From Methylotenera sp965234545 (GTDB lineage Bacteria; Pseudomonadota; Gammaproteobacteria; Burkholderiales; Methylophilaceae): DNA of 64,000 nt. This document shows, one piece after another, positions 1-8,921 of the stretch. How positions within the stretch are numbered: the first letter of the stretch is position 1; each line of letters starts with the position of its first letter. The stretch lies in assembly GCA_965234545.1 (NCBI GenBank), contig OZ248348.1, positions 1,178,001 through 1,242,000 on the forward strand, written 5' to 3'. The notes under the pieces were generated by a model that saw nothing but the letters and a program-made list of their open reading frames with translations, did not search any database and had not been told where the DNA came from. The position numbers and the translations under genes are program-made.

Positions 1-2
1 TG

Positions 3-437
3 CTGCAACTGAGCCTTGCCATCGCAGCGCTAAGCCTATCTTTGCTAGGCTTGCTGTATATCCTTGGCGTGCACGCCTGGCTGCCTAGAATGGGCGCCCC
101 ATTCGCCAAAGCCTACCGTGATATACGTAAAATGCCAGACAACGAGGCTGGCATACAAGAAGCCGCCACGCGTTTGCACGCGGCCTTAAACAAAACCGCC
201 GGCGGCGTTTTGTTTAATAGCAACTTAGACCAGTTTTTAAAAAATAAACCGGCATACGCCCCCTTAAAACAGGAATTAGAACGCTTTTTCAGTCTGTCTA
301 GCTTGGTGTTTTTTGCGCCCGTGGCTCACACCCATCTGGGCATTAGCCCCAAGCTATGGCTGCAACAGTTCTGCCGGCAATTGCGCGATTGCGAGCGCGG
401 ATTGTTGCCTAACGTTAAAAACAAAGTGAGCCAGTAA
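3..437 (+). CDS. mxaA: MxaA, methanol dehydrogenase maturation protein (C-terminal part)
   Basis: The reading frame is open from the window edge, so only the C-terminal part (about 144 residues) is present and the true start lies outside. What is visible begins with a hydrophobic membrane span (first ~25 residues) followed by a cytoplasmic-looking tail rich in Lys, Arg and Leu. MxaA is one of the accessory proteins needed to give active, calcium-loaded MxaFI methanol dehydrogenase in Gram-negative methylotrophs. Identification rests mainly on context: the next three genes are two von Willebrand A proteins around a small membrane protein, the mxaA-C-K-L order of known mxa operons. The stop codon overlaps the mxaC start (TAATG), so the genes are translationally coupled. 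On its own this fragment would be hard to name. Confidence 0.72.
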   Translation: MQLSLAIAALSLSLLGLLYILGVHAWLPRMGAPFAKAYRDIRKMPDNEAGIQEAATRLHAALNKTAGGVLFNSNLDQFLKNKPAYAPLKQELERFFSLSSLVFFAPVAHTHLGISPKLWLQQFCRQLRDCERGLLPNVKNKVSQ

Positions 438-1426
438 TGGGCTTTGCTCACCCACTGTTGTTATGGCTGCTGCCTTTGGCCGCCCTGCCCATCCTGCTTG
501 ATAGGGCCAATAGCCGTGGCTACTCATGGGTAGCCATGTTGCCTAGCGACCCCCTATCTAACTTAATAGGCTTGTTGCTGAAAATTTTGGCGGCCATCAG
601 CCTGTTTTGCATTATTTTAGGCTTGGCTGGGCCACACAGTTTGGAACAAAAAATCCAACGCATAGGCGTGGGTGCGCAAATAGGCATGGTCATAGACCGC
701 AGCGCCAGTATGGACGACCCTTTTTCGGGCGGGACCGCAGAGGGCCGTGTCGGCGAAACCAAATCGGTGGCCGCAGCTAGGATAATGAGCGATTTCGTCA
801 GCCAGCGTAAAAACGACATGATAGGCGTGGTGACCTTTAGCAACTCCGCCATGCACGTATTGCCATTAACCGACAGTCGCGAAGCGATAATGGCCGCCAT
901 TAGCGCCACGGCCGGCAACTCATTATTTCAAACCAATATTGGCGGTGGCTTAACTAGTGCGGTCAGCCTGTTTGAACACGTGCCTGACTCCGGTTCTAGG
1001 GCCATTATCTTAATATCAGACGGTGCCGGACGCGTCGGGGCGGAAGTGCAACAAAAACTACGCGACTGGTTAGAGCGTTACAACCTGTCTTTGTATTGGG
1101 TGGTATTGCGTCAACCGGCTGGCGTCGATATTTTTGATCCCAAATACCAAGACCATTATGAGGAAATGCTGCCATCGGAAGTGGAGCTGTATAACTACTT
1201 CAAATTACTGCGTACGCCCTTTCACGCCTACCAAGCGGAAGACCCAAAATCTTTAGCGGCGGCCATAGCCGACATCAATCAAAAAGAAAAGAAACCCATC
1301 AAATACATGCAAAGAATTCCTGGTCATGATTACACGCAACTCTGTTATTTCATTGCGGCCCTCATGATAGGCCTTTTGCTTAGCGTCAAATACTTCGAGC
1401 TTAGAACCTGGAACACAAAACCATGA
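437..1426 (+). CDS. mxaC: MxaC, von Willebrand factor A protein of methanol dehydrogenase maturation
   Basis: A 329-residue membrane-anchored vWA protein. Hydrophobic segments lie at about 5-22 and 43-64 and a third near 303-321, with the vWA domain between them. The metal-ion-dependent adhesion site DxSxS is intact (D87, S89, S91), with a further conserved Asp in the ISDGAG segment near residue 193. The BatA-like architecture (two N-terminal spans, vWA domain, C-terminal span) fits MxaC, which with MxaA, K, L, R and S is needed for calcium insertion into MxaFI. It overlaps mxaA by one base and mxaK by four (ATGA), so it sits in a tight operon. Without the neighbours it could be called a generic BatA-type protein; the pairing with a second vWA gene at 1974 makes MxaC the better call. 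Confidence 0.8.
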   Translation: MGFAHPLLLWLLPLAALPILLDRANSRGYSWVAMLPSDPLSNLIGLLLKILAAISLFCIILGLAGPHSLEQKIQRIGVGAQIGMVIDRSASMDDPFSGGTAEGRVGETKSVAAARIMSDFVSQRKNDMIGVVTFSNSAMHVLPLTDSREAIMAAISATAGNSLFQTNIGGGLTSAVSLFEHVPDSGSRAIILISDGAGRVGAEVQQKLRDWLERYNLSLYWVVLRQPAGVDIFDPKYQDHYEEMLPSEVELYNYFKLLRTPFHAYQAEDPKSLAAAIADINQKEKKPIKYMQRIPGHDYTQLCYFIAALMIGLLLSVKYFELRTWNTKP

Positions 1427-1977
1427 GCCTTAAATTCCCATCTATCCGCGTCAAAAAACTCACGCTACTCTTAGCCGTCATGGCCACCCTAGCCAGTCTT
1501 GCGATTGCCTACGAGGTCAACCGCATCCGGCAAATCTATGCCTTCAATCGGGCGGTGAGCACAGGTAAAAATCCGCAAACCGACAAGCAAAGTTTTGAAG
1601 CCAAGTATGCCACCGCTTATTGGTTAGCTAAAAACGAACGCTTTAAAGAATCCACTTTACTCTATTCGCAACTGACGCAAAAAGGCACGCCCGCGCAAAG
1701 GGCAGCAGTGCAGCACAACATAGGCAATATGTTCTTTTTAAAAGCCTTGCAAGTGGGCGGTGGTAACGATCCTAAAGTACGCGATGAGGTCGAGTATTTG
1801 CTGATGCAGGCGCACAGTTCTTATAAACAAGCGCTCAAACAAGACAACAGCAACTGGGGCACGCGTCGCAACCTTGACCGTGTCATCACCTTGTTACCAG
1901 AAAATCCTACCCCTGGTGTGGGCGAATCCGACTCGCCTGGCCTCATCATGGGCAATATACCGAATGGCTTGCCGTGA
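1423..1977 (+). CDS. mxaK: MxaK, small membrane-anchored protein of the mxa cluster
   Basis: A 184-residue protein with one N-terminal membrane span (about residues 13-30) and a soluble, probably periplasmic domain with TPR-like helical segments: an alternating helical stretch around residues 60-110 and another at 125-155. It ends in a Pro/Gly-rich tail. Size, topology and its place between the two vWA genes match MxaK of methanol dehydrogenase clusters. The start overlaps mxaC (ATGA) and the stop overlaps the GTG start of mxaL. Function within the maturation complex is known only genetically (loss of calcium insertion into MxaFI); nothing in the sequence suggests an enzyme. The name rests mainly on gene order. 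Confidence 0.72.
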   Translation: MSLKFPSIRVKKLTLLLAVMATLASLAIAYEVNRIRQIYAFNRAVSTGKNPQTDKQSFEAKYATAYWLAKNERFKESTLLYSQLTQKGTPAQRAAVQHNIGNMFFLKALQVGGGNDPKVRDEVEYLLMQAHSSYKQALKQDNSNWGTRRNLDRVITLLPENPTPGVGESDSPGLIMGNIPNGLP

Positions 1978-3005
1978 AAAAACTCATCGCTTATTTTAAG
2001 TCCAATCGCGACACAGCCTTGCTCAGCAGCGCCATGCTGCTGCTATTGCTGGCTATGTTGGAACCCACCATACCGCTTAAACACAATATCTACAGCTACT
2101 TCCTAGTCGCCGATATTTCACAAAGCATGAACGCCGTGGACATGCGCATCAACGGCAAACCGGTATCGCGTATCGCTTACACCCAGCAATTGATGCATGA
2201 AACCGTGGCATCCCTGCCTTGCGACACCAAAGTCAGCATAGGCCTATTTGCCGGCACAAGCGTCGCGGCCCTCTACACCCCTATTGAAGTGTGTGAAAAT
2301 TTCGCCGCCATACAAGACACCATAGATCACCTAGATTGGCGTAACGCCTGGGCCGGCAACAGCCGTGTGCGCGAAAGCTTATACAGCATCGCTAGAGCCG
2401 TGCGCGGCTTCCCTGAACCGGCACAAGTGATCTTGCTAACGGACGGCGAAGAAGCGCCCAAACTGCATGCTTTTAACACCAGGGATTTAACCAGTTTCCA
2501 AGGTGCGGACGACTGGTTATTGGTCGGCGTGGGCTCAGAAAAAGGCACGGCCATACCTAAATTGACTGAAAAAAATCAACTCATAGGCTATTGGTCCAAC
2601 GACAGCTTTGCCCTGCAACCGGGCATCGCGCAAATTTCCGAATCCAACCTAGGCACGCGCGATGACAGCGTGGCGGGTGCCAACGATAGGTTTATCTCAA
2701 AACTGGACAGCGAGTACCTGAAAAACGTCGCCAAGGAAATTGGCGGTGACTACGTGAATGGCGATAACGTGCATAATGTGTTGGATGCCATGAAAAAGCA
2801 AAAACCGGCTAGGCGTGACATTGCGCCGTATAATTTGAGCAGCGTTTTAGCTGGCATTGCGGCACTATTGTTGCTGCTTGCCTATATGGGCAAACACCCC
2901 TGGACGCAAATACGATCCAGCTTAAAGTTTTACAAAAAAGAATTATTAAAAAATCGAGTCAGTGCTAACGAAGCCAGCATTGCCCACGACAATCAAATCC
3001 GTTAA
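1974..3005 (+). CDS. mxaL: MxaL, second von Willebrand A protein of the mxa cluster
   Basis: A 343-residue vWA protein starting at GTG that overlaps the mxaK stop by four bases. There is an N-terminal membrane span (about 16-30), a vWA domain with an intact MIDAS motif (D47, S49, S51) and the LLTDGEE segment near residue 155, and a C-terminal span near 288-306 followed by a basic cytoplasmic tail. This BatB-like layout and its position as the second vWA gene after mxaK fit MxaL. It is the last gene of the cluster here: the next gene is on the other strand and its stop codon overlaps the mxaL stop region by four bases, so mxaD/E/H are not encoded downstream at this site. Confidence 0.78.
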   Translation: MKKLIAYFKSNRDTALLSSAMLLLLLAMLEPTIPLKHNIYSYFLVADISQSMNAVDMRINGKPVSRIAYTQQLMHETVASLPCDTKVSIGLFAGTSVAALYTPIEVCENFAAIQDTIDHLDWRNAWAGNSRVRESLYSIARAVRGFPEPAQVILLTDGEEAPKLHAFNTRDLTSFQGADDWLLVGVGSEKGTAIPKLTEKNQLIGYWSNDSFALQPGIAQISESNLGTRDDSVAGANDRFISKLDSEYLKNVAKEIGGDYVNGDNVHNVLDAMKKQKPARRDIAPYNLSSVLAGIAALLLLLAYMGKHPWTQIRSSLKFYKKELLKNRVSANEASIAHDNQIR

Positions 3006-3442
3006 ACCGGCAGCGTCGCCCACCTTAGGTATACGCGTAAACGCCGGTAAGCCTCAGCGTCCACCGCATCGGCAGGTATCAGCACGTAGCGCATAGGGTA
3101 ATACCACGCCGCCTCTTGCAAACGACAATGCGCCACTGACAATAAGGGCGTGACCACGGTGCTAGGCATGACACGCACCGCCTGCCTACGACCATCCTGA
3201 AAATGAATAGTAACGCTGTTATCTGGCTTAAGCTGCAAGGCCACGACCGAATGCGTTAAACGTCTTAGGCCATGCTGCAAGATGGCATGACTTGTGGCCG
3301 CTGCCAGCATTAGGCAACCTAACACTCGCCACGGCCAAGGCCAGGGCAACACGCTTAGGCACACCATGCCCAACACACTCATGGCGCCCAATACCAAACA
3401 CAAAACAATGGATGGCCTAATGGCTAATTGTATGGGGTGCAT
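3002..3442 (-). CDS. cptA: YgfX/CptA-family small inner-membrane protein
   Basis: A 146-residue protein with two adjacent membrane spans near the N-terminus (about 10-31 and 36-55) and a soluble C-terminal domain of about 90 residues. This is the shape of the YgfX family, called CptA as the toxin of a proposed CptAB toxin-antitoxin pair in E. coli, where it was reported to affect MreB and FtsZ. Divergent placement against ygfZ supports the call. No cptB (SdhE) gene is adjacent, so a toxin-antitoxin role cannot be claimed from this locus; the E. coli SdhE partner also acts in flavinylation. The 3' end overlaps mxaL by four bases, tail to tail. Confidence 0.6.
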   Translation of the reverse strand: MHPIQLAIRPSIVLCLVLGAMSVLGMVCLSVLPWPWPWRVLGCLMLAAATSHAILQHGLRRLTHSVVALQLKPDNSVTIHFQDGRRQAVRVMPSTVVTPLLSVAHCRLQEAAWYYPMRYVLIPADAVDAEAYRRLRVYLRWATLPV

Positions 3443-3541
3443 ATTTCCTCAAGCAAAGCGAACGGCGGCTAAATTAATGCTGCGTATGTCGCTTCAATAT
3501 ATAATGCCTTTAGCACCCTAATTACCGACTACGAGTGACCC

Positions 3542-4573
3542 ATGGCAAACAACGATTGGCAAGAATTTCAATTCATACAAGGCGCGGTTTTTAATAACGA
3601 AACTATAGTCTCATTTGGCAACATACAAAATGAACTGTTGTGCGCGGCACAAGCTGACATCTTATGTGACTTGTCGCACTTGGCCACGCTGGCTTTAAGC
3701 GGTGACGACGCGCTGACTTTTCTGCAAGGCCAGGTGACCAACGACGTTAATTTGCTCGGTACAGACAAGGCCCATTACAGCGGTTACTGCAGCCCTAAAG
3801 GGCGTTTATTGGCCTTGTTTTTGGCTTACCGTCAGGCACAAACCGTCCACTTGCAGCTAAATGGTAAATTGGCCGAAGCCATAGCTAAACGCCTAAAAAT
3901 GTACGTCATGCGCTCTAAGGTTAAATTAGACAACGTCAGCGACGACACCGTGAAATTGGGGCTAAGTGGACCCAATGCCGAGCAAGCTTTGTCGGCTTTT
4001 TTCAGCACCATCCCTGCCCTAGCCTTAGAACTCAGCCACAACGAAAATGGCACTTTAATTCGCTTGAGCGGGCCATTACCGCGCTTTGAAATCGTCTGCA
4101 ATACCGACACCGCCAAACGCATTTGGTCGGAGTTGAAAAAAACCTGCAAGCCGGTAGGCAAAGCCGCATGGGAATGGTTGGAAATACAAGCCGGCATTCC
4201 GGATATACAGTTGACCACCCAAGAAGAGTTTGTGCCGCAGATGGTTAACTTGGATTGCCTTAACGGTATTAACTTCAAGAAAGGCTGTTACACCGGGCAA
4301 GAAATTGTCGCCAGAACCCACTACTTAGGTAAAGTCAAACGCAGGACGCATTTACTCCACCTAGCGACCACTGTGCCTGCACAAGCGGGGATGGACGTCA
4401 TCACGGACAAACAGGAAGTGGTAGGCAAGGTAGTCAGAGCGGCGCCCGCGCCCAATGGTGGCTACGCCGTCTTGGCTGAAATCCGCTTAGACAGCATGGA
4501 TGCCGGCGATCTTTTCATTAATGGCGTCAAGCTTGAACTGCGCACCCTGCCCTACGCCTTGAGCGCTGATTAA
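3542..4573 (+). CDS. ygfZ: YgfZ, folate-binding protein for Fe-S enzyme maintenance
   Basis: A 343-residue member of the YgfZ/IBA57 family, related to the aminomethyltransferase GcvT. The family signature KGCYTGQE is complete near residues 245-252, with the conserved cysteine expected to work with tetrahydrofolate. The family supports assembly or repair of certain iron-sulfur proteins, including radical SAM MiaB. An early LQGQVTND segment (about residues 61-68) is also typical. The ATG at 3542 follows a short intergenic region shared with the divergent cptA-like gene. Its stop overlaps the ftsB stop region tail to tail by four bases. Confidence 0.9.
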   Translation: MANNDWQEFQFIQGAVFNNETIVSFGNIQNELLCAAQADILCDLSHLATLALSGDDALTFLQGQVTNDVNLLGTDKAHYSGYCSPKGRLLALFLAYRQAQTVHLQLNGKLAEAIAKRLKMYVMRSKVKLDNVSDDTVKLGLSGPNAEQALSAFFSTIPALALELSHNENGTLIRLSGPLPRFEIVCNTDTAKRIWSELKKTCKPVGKAAWEWLEIQAGIPDIQLTTQEEFVPQMVNLDCLNGINFKKGCYTGQEIVARTHYLGKVKRRTHLLHLATTVPAQAGMDVITDKQEVVGKVVRAAPAPNGGYAVLAEIRLDSMDAGDLFINGVKLELRTLPYALSAD

Positions 4574-4875
4574 GGCTGGGCTTTAGGCAGGATGGTGGGC
4601 TTGGCGGCGTCCAAGACTTGGTAAAAGACTTCATCTTGCTTGACCATGCCCAGCTCACTTCTGGCGCGTTCTTCAATGGCGGCGCGACCACTTTTCAAAT
4701 CCAGCACCTCTGCATCCAAGGCTTGATTTCTCGCCTTTAAGGTGAGGTTGGTCTCTTGCGTCAAACTGATTTGACGGCTTAATTTCCACACGCTCAACCA
4801 ACTGCCTTTGCCCAACCACAGTGGATACTGCAGCAAGGCAATAAGGGTAATGAAAATGAGGGTGAGCGCTTTCAC
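4570..4875 (-). CDS. ftsB: FtsB, cell division coiled-coil protein
   Basis: A 101-residue bitopic protein: a short cytoplasmic start, one membrane span (about 5-23), then a heptad-like coiled coil (about 30-70) and the ERARSELGMVKQDEVFY segment that is diagnostic of the FtsB/DivIC family. FtsB joins FtsL and FtsQ at the divisome and controls septal peptidoglycan synthesis. It sits five bases downstream of eno on the same strand, the usual eno-ftsB order in beta- and gammaproteobacteria. The tail after residue 90 is rich in Pro and Lys and probably unstructured. Confidence 0.92.
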   Translation of the reverse strand: MKALTLIFITLIALLQYPLWLGKGSWLSVWKLSRQISLTQETNLTLKARNQALDAEVLDLKSGRAAIEERARSELGMVKQDEVFYQVLDAAKPTILPKAQP

Positions 4876-4880
4876 AAGGC

Positions 4881-6167
4881 TTATTTAAACAATTGGTAAA
4901 ACGCACCCATGCCGGCGTAACTAGTGGCGTCACCTAACTCTTCTTCTATGCGCAACAATTGGTTGTACTTAGCAATACGCTCAGACCGGCACAATGAACC
5001 GGTTTTGATTTGCAAGGCATTGGTTGCCACTGAAATGTCGGCGATGGTGGTGTCCTCGGTCTCACCAGAACGATGTGAAACCACCGCGGTATAGCCAGCA
5101 CGTTTTGCCATTTCTATGGTTTGGAAGGTTTCGGTCAAGGTGCCGATTTGGTTAACTTTGATCAATACTGAGTTAGCCACACCGCGCTGTATGCCCTCAC
5201 GCAAAATTTTGCTGTTAGTCACAAATAAATCGTCGCCGACCAATTGCGTGGTTTTGCCTAAGCGCTTGGTTAGAATGTCCCAGCCATCCCAATCAAACTC
5301 GCCCATGCCGTCTTCTATGCTGATGATGGGGTATTTATCGCACCAAGTGGCTAGGTAATCGGTGAATTGAGCCGATGATAAGGCCAAGCCTTCCGATTCC
5401 AAGTGGTATTTACCGTCTTTATAAAATTCCGTACTGGCGCAATCCAAGCCCAAGTAAACATCACGACCTGGCTCGTAACCGGCAGCAGAGATCGCTTCTA
5501 AAATTAACTGTATGGCGGCTTCATTGGAAGGCAAATTAGGCGCAAAACCGCCTTCGTCACCCACCGTGGTGGCCAGGCCTTTTTTATGCAGGGTTTTTTT
5601 CAATTGATGAAACACTTCAGCGCCGCAACGCATGGCTTCACGGAAGCTAGGTAAACCGGCTGGAATAATCATGAACTCTTGCATGTCCACGCTGTTATCA
5701 GCGTGCGCACCACCGTTAATGATGTTCATCATAGGCGTAGGCAATTGCATCGCGCCTGAACCGCCTAAATAGCGGTACAAAGGCAAACCGGATTCGTCGG
5801 CTGCGGCACGAGCGCAGGCCATGGACACGGCTAAAATGGAATTCGCGCCTAATCGGTCTTTGTTTTCCGTGCCGTCTAATTCAATCAAGGTTTTATCGAT
5901 AAAACTTTGCTCTTCGGCATCCAAACCGATGATGGCTTCGGTGATTTCGGTGTTGACGTTTTCCACTGCTTGCAACACACCTTTACCTAAATAACGAGCG
6001 TTGTCACCATCACGCAACTCCATGGCTTCCTTGGCACCGGTAGAGGCGCCTGAAGGCACGGCCGCACGGCCTATCACGCCACTTTCCAGCAAGACATCGC
6101 ACTCCACCGTCGGGTTGCCACGTGAGTCTAAAATTTCGCGGGCGATAATATCAACAATTGCACTCAT
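4881..6167 (-). CDS. eno: Enolase
   Basis: A 428-residue phosphopyruvate hydratase converting 2-phosphoglycerate to phosphoenolpyruvate; also a usual component of the RNA degradosome. The enolase hallmarks are all visible: SGASTG near the N-terminus, the metal-binding SIEDGM and GDDLFVTN segments, the catalytic lysine in LIKVNQIGT and the SHRSGETED loop. A GTG lies directly before the ATG, but the Shine-Dalgarno GAGGAG at about 6174-6179 is six bases from the ATG at 6167 and only three from the GTG, so the ATG is chosen. It is cotranscribed with kdsA and pyrG upstream and ftsB downstream. Confidence 0.97.
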   Translation of the reverse strand: MSAIVDIIAREILDSRGNPTVECDVLLESGVIGRAAVPSGASTGAKEAMELRDGDNARYLGKGVLQAVENVNTEITEAIIGLDAEEQSFIDKTLIELDGTENKDRLGANSILAVSMACARAAADESGLPLYRYLGGSGAMQLPTPMMNIINGGAHADNSVDMQEFMIIPAGLPSFREAMRCGAEVFHQLKKTLHKKGLATTVGDEGGFAPNLPSNEAAIQLILEAISAAGYEPGRDVYLGLDCASTEFYKDGKYHLESEGLALSSAQFTDYLATWCDKYPIISIEDGMGEFDWDGWDILTKRLGKTTQLVGDDLFVTNSKILREGIQRGVANSVLIKVNQIGTLTETFQTIEMAKRAGYTAVVSHRSGETEDTTIADISVATNALQIKTGSLCRSERIAKYNQLLRIEEELGDATSYAGMGAFYQLFK

Positions 6168-6231
6168 CACTTACTCCTCAAATTAATGGTTTAGCCACGA
6201 ATCGATTGGCTTAAACCGTTTTAGCTAGTTC

Positions 6232-7071
6232 TTATAATGTACTTTCTATGAAGCCGGCTTTTTTCACCAGCTTATCTAAATCCACCAACACGGCTAACAG
6301 CTCGTGCATTCTATGCAAAGGCCAAGCATTGGGGCCATCGGACAAAGCCCGATCAGGGTCCGCATGGGTCTCCATGAAAATGCCGGCTATGCCACTGGCC
6401 ACGGCCGCTCTGGCTAACACCGGCACATGCTCCCGTTGACCGCCACTCTTGTCGCCTTGCCCACCAGGTTGCTGCACCGAATGGGTTGCATCAAACACCA
6501 CCGGGCAACCGGTCTCTCGCATGATGGCCAAGCCTCGCATGTCCGACACCAATGTGTTGTAGCCAAACGACACACCACGCTCACACACCATGATGCTGTC
6601 CTGGTTGCCATTGGCCTCACGGGCTTTTTGCACCACGTTACGCATGTCAGCCGGCGCCATAAACTGGCCTTTTTTTATGTTGACCGGCTTACCGGATTTC
6701 GCACAAGCCATAATAAAATCGGTTTGGCGGCATAAAAAAGCCGGCGTTTGCAGCACATCCACCACGGCAGCCACCTCAGCCACTTGCTGCTCGGTATGCA
6801 CATCGGTCAACACCGGCACGCCAATTTGGCGACGCACCTCATCTAAAATTCTCAAACCTTGCTCTAACCCCAACCCCCTGAACGTACTATTGGCACTGCG
6901 ATTGGCTTTATCAAAAGACGATTTGTATATAAACGGCATGGACAATGCCGTTGCCATTTCTTTTAAGCGGCCCGCAGTATCGATGGCCATTTGTTCGGAT
7001 TCGATGACGCAGGGTCCGGCAATTAAAAATAAGGGGTGGTCTAGGCCCACCTCAAAATTACATAATTTCAT
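6232..7071 (-). CDS. kdsA: KDO-8-phosphate synthase
   Basis: A 279-residue 3-deoxy-D-manno-octulosonate-8-phosphate synthase, condensing phosphoenolpyruvate with arabinose-5-phosphate for the lipopolysaccharide core. Family segments GPCVIES (near residue 20), SSFDKANR (about 51-58), DVHT (near 95) and DATHSVQQPG (about 193-202) are intact. A linking Asn-Ile at VNIKKGQFMAP (near 130), where metal-dependent enzymes carry Cys nearer the N-terminus, suggests the metal-independent class, as in E. coli. It lies between pyrG and eno on the minus strand, a common order, and places an LPS-producing Gram-negative envelope in this organism. Confidence 0.95.
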   Translation of the reverse strand: MKLCNFEVGLDHPLFLIAGPCVIESEQMAIDTAGRLKEMATALSMPFIYKSSFDKANRSANSTFRGLGLEQGLRILDEVRRQIGVPVLTDVHTEQQVAEVAAVVDVLQTPAFLCRQTDFIMACAKSGKPVNIKKGQFMAPADMRNVVQKAREANGNQDSIMVCERGVSFGYNTLVSDMRGLAIMRETGCPVVFDATHSVQQPGGQGDKSGGQREHVPVLARAAVASGIAGIFMETHADPDRALSDGPNAWPLHRMHELLAVLVDLDKLVKKAGFIESTL

Positions 7072-7119
7072 TTAAGGCCTTTTTATTCCGCAGCGCTTAG
7101 CAAACCGCCGACACAGAGG

Positions 7120-8751
7120 TCATCCGTGTTTTTTATTGGCCAAGGCCGCGCTAACAAAAGCGGTAAACAAAGGGTGACCGGTACGCGGGTTGGAGGTGAA
7201 TTCCGGGTGGAATTGCACGGCCATGAACCAAGGGTGTGCCGATTTAGGCAATTCAATGATTTCACACAAATCTTCCGTTGGCGTTCTGGCTGAAATAATC
7301 AAACCGGCCGCCTTCAATTGCTCCACGTAATGGTTGTTCACCTCATAGCGGTGTCTATGGCGCTCGTTGACTTGCTTGCCGTATATATCGGCAGCCATGG
7401 TATTGGGCACAATGGGGCAAGCTTGCGCGCCCAAGCGCATGGTGCCTCCCAAATCGGAATCCTCCGAGCGGGTTTCCTTGCTGCCATCGGCCGCTTGCCA
7501 TTCAGTGATTAAACCCACTACTTGGTGCGGGCTTTCTGGGTCGAATTCCGTGCTGTTGGCTAGGTTCAATTTGGCTGCATTGCGGGCAAACTCGATCACC
7601 GCCAATTGCATGCCCAAGCATATGCCCAGGTAAGGTACTTTGTTTTTTCTGGCGTAGGCAATGGCGGCAATTTTGCCTTCCGTCCCGCGCTTACCAAAGC
7701 CACCTGGCACCAAAATAGCATCCATGTCGGCCAAGGCGGCCGTGCCATTGGCTTCTATGTCCTCGGAGTCTATGTAGTGAATTTTAACTTTCGATTCGGT
7801 GTGTATGCCGGCGTGTATTAAGGCTTCGGTCAAGGATTTGTAGGAATCGGCCAAATCAATGTACTTGCCAACAAAGGCAATGTTGACCAAGTGTTTAGGA
7901 TTTTTTAAAGCGTAAGCAATTTTTTCCCAACTGGACAAATCCGCGGCTTTAGCCAAGATATCCAATTTATGGCAGACGATTTCGTCCAACATTTGGTCGT
8001 GCAACAGACCGGGTATTTGGTAGATGGAATCGGCGTCGATTGCGCTGATTACGGCTTCTGATGGCACGTTGGTGAACAAGGCAATCTTTTTACGCTCTTC
8101 TTCAGGAATATTGCGGTCAGCTCGGCACAACAAAATATCCGGTTGAATACCGATTTCGCGCAACTCTTTCACCGAGTGCTGAGTCGGTTTGGTTTTTAAT
8201 TCACCGGCCGTGGGTATCCATGGCAATAGCGTTAAATGAATGTAACAGGCGTTGTTTTTACCCTCTTCAAAACCCATTTGTCGAATGGCTTCTAAAAATG
8301 GCAAGGACTCAATGTCACCGACCGTGCCGCCCACCTCAATAATCGCCACGTCCGCGCCTTCAGCACCACGTTTTACGTGCGCCTTAATTTCGTCGGTAAT
8401 GTGCGGAATGACTTGCACGGTTTTACCAAGGTATTCACCGCGGCGTTCTTTTTTGATTACCGTTTCGTAAATCTGACCGGTGGTAAAGTTGTTGCGCTTG
8501 CCCATGCGCTGGGAAATAAAGCGTTCGTAGTGGCCTAAGTCTAAATCCGTTTCCGCACCGTCGTCGGTGACAAACACCTCACCGTGCTGGAAAGGTGACA
8601 TGGTACCCGGGTCCACGTTGATATAAGGGTCCAGCTTGAGCATGGTCACTTTAATGCCGCGCGACTCAAGAATCGCGCCTAAACTGGCCGCTGCTATGCC
8701 CTTACCAAGAGAAGAAACCACACCGCCAGTTACGAATACATATTTAGTCAT
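7120..8751 (-). CDS. pyrG: CTP synthase
   Basis: A 543-residue enzyme of full family length that aminates UTP to CTP using glutamine. The N-terminal synthetase domain has the P-loop-like GGVVSSLGKG (residues 9-18) and the C-terminal class I glutamine amidotransferase domain has the nucleophile cysteine in GICLGMQ (near 380), with the His-Glu pair in VQFHPEF near residue 517. It begins the pyrG-kdsA-eno-ftsB run on the minus strand and is divergent from tadA. Confidence 0.97.
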   Translation of the reverse strand: MTKYVFVTGGVVSSLGKGIAAASLGAILESRGIKVTMLKLDPYINVDPGTMSPFQHGEVFVTDDGAETDLDLGHYERFISQRMGKRNNFTTGQIYETVIKKERRGEYLGKTVQVIPHITDEIKAHVKRGAEGADVAIIEVGGTVGDIESLPFLEAIRQMGFEEGKNNACYIHLTLLPWIPTAGELKTKPTQHSVKELREIGIQPDILLCRADRNIPEEERKKIALFTNVPSEAVISAIDADSIYQIPGLLHDQMLDEIVCHKLDILAKAADLSSWEKIAYALKNPKHLVNIAFVGKYIDLADSYKSLTEALIHAGIHTESKVKIHYIDSEDIEANGTAALADMDAILVPGGFGKRGTEGKIAAIAYARKNKVPYLGICLGMQLAVIEFARNAAKLNLANSTEFDPESPHQVVGLITEWQAADGSKETRSEDSDLGGTMRLGAQACPIVPNTMAADIYGKQVNERHRHRYEVNNHYVEQLKAAGLIISARTPTEDLCEIIELPKSAHPWFMAVQFHPEFTSNPRTGHPLFTAFVSAALANKKHG

Positions 8752-8921
8752 TAAATTAACTTTGTAGAAGACTTTTTAGAAGGCTGTTTATAACTACCTA
8801 GACGGGAACAAATTTTACCGTAAAGGCAGTACAATCACAATCAATCAAAAGCCATCTGTGCAGAAATTTTCACCGCGCTTATATGGCCGTATAAGACACC
8901 GTTAAAGCAACCCTGATTAGC

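Noticed and set aside
3294..3521. Plus-strand frame upstream of ygfZ
   Set aside because: It mostly lies antisense to the cptA-like gene and its product is basic and without motif.
6188..6216. Imperfect hairpin between kdsA and eno
   Set aside because: The stem has a bulge and no T run; the genes look cotranscribed, so I did not call a terminator.
6590..7075. Long open frame antisense to kdsA
   Set aside because: It is a shadow of kdsA; the other strand has full family motifs.
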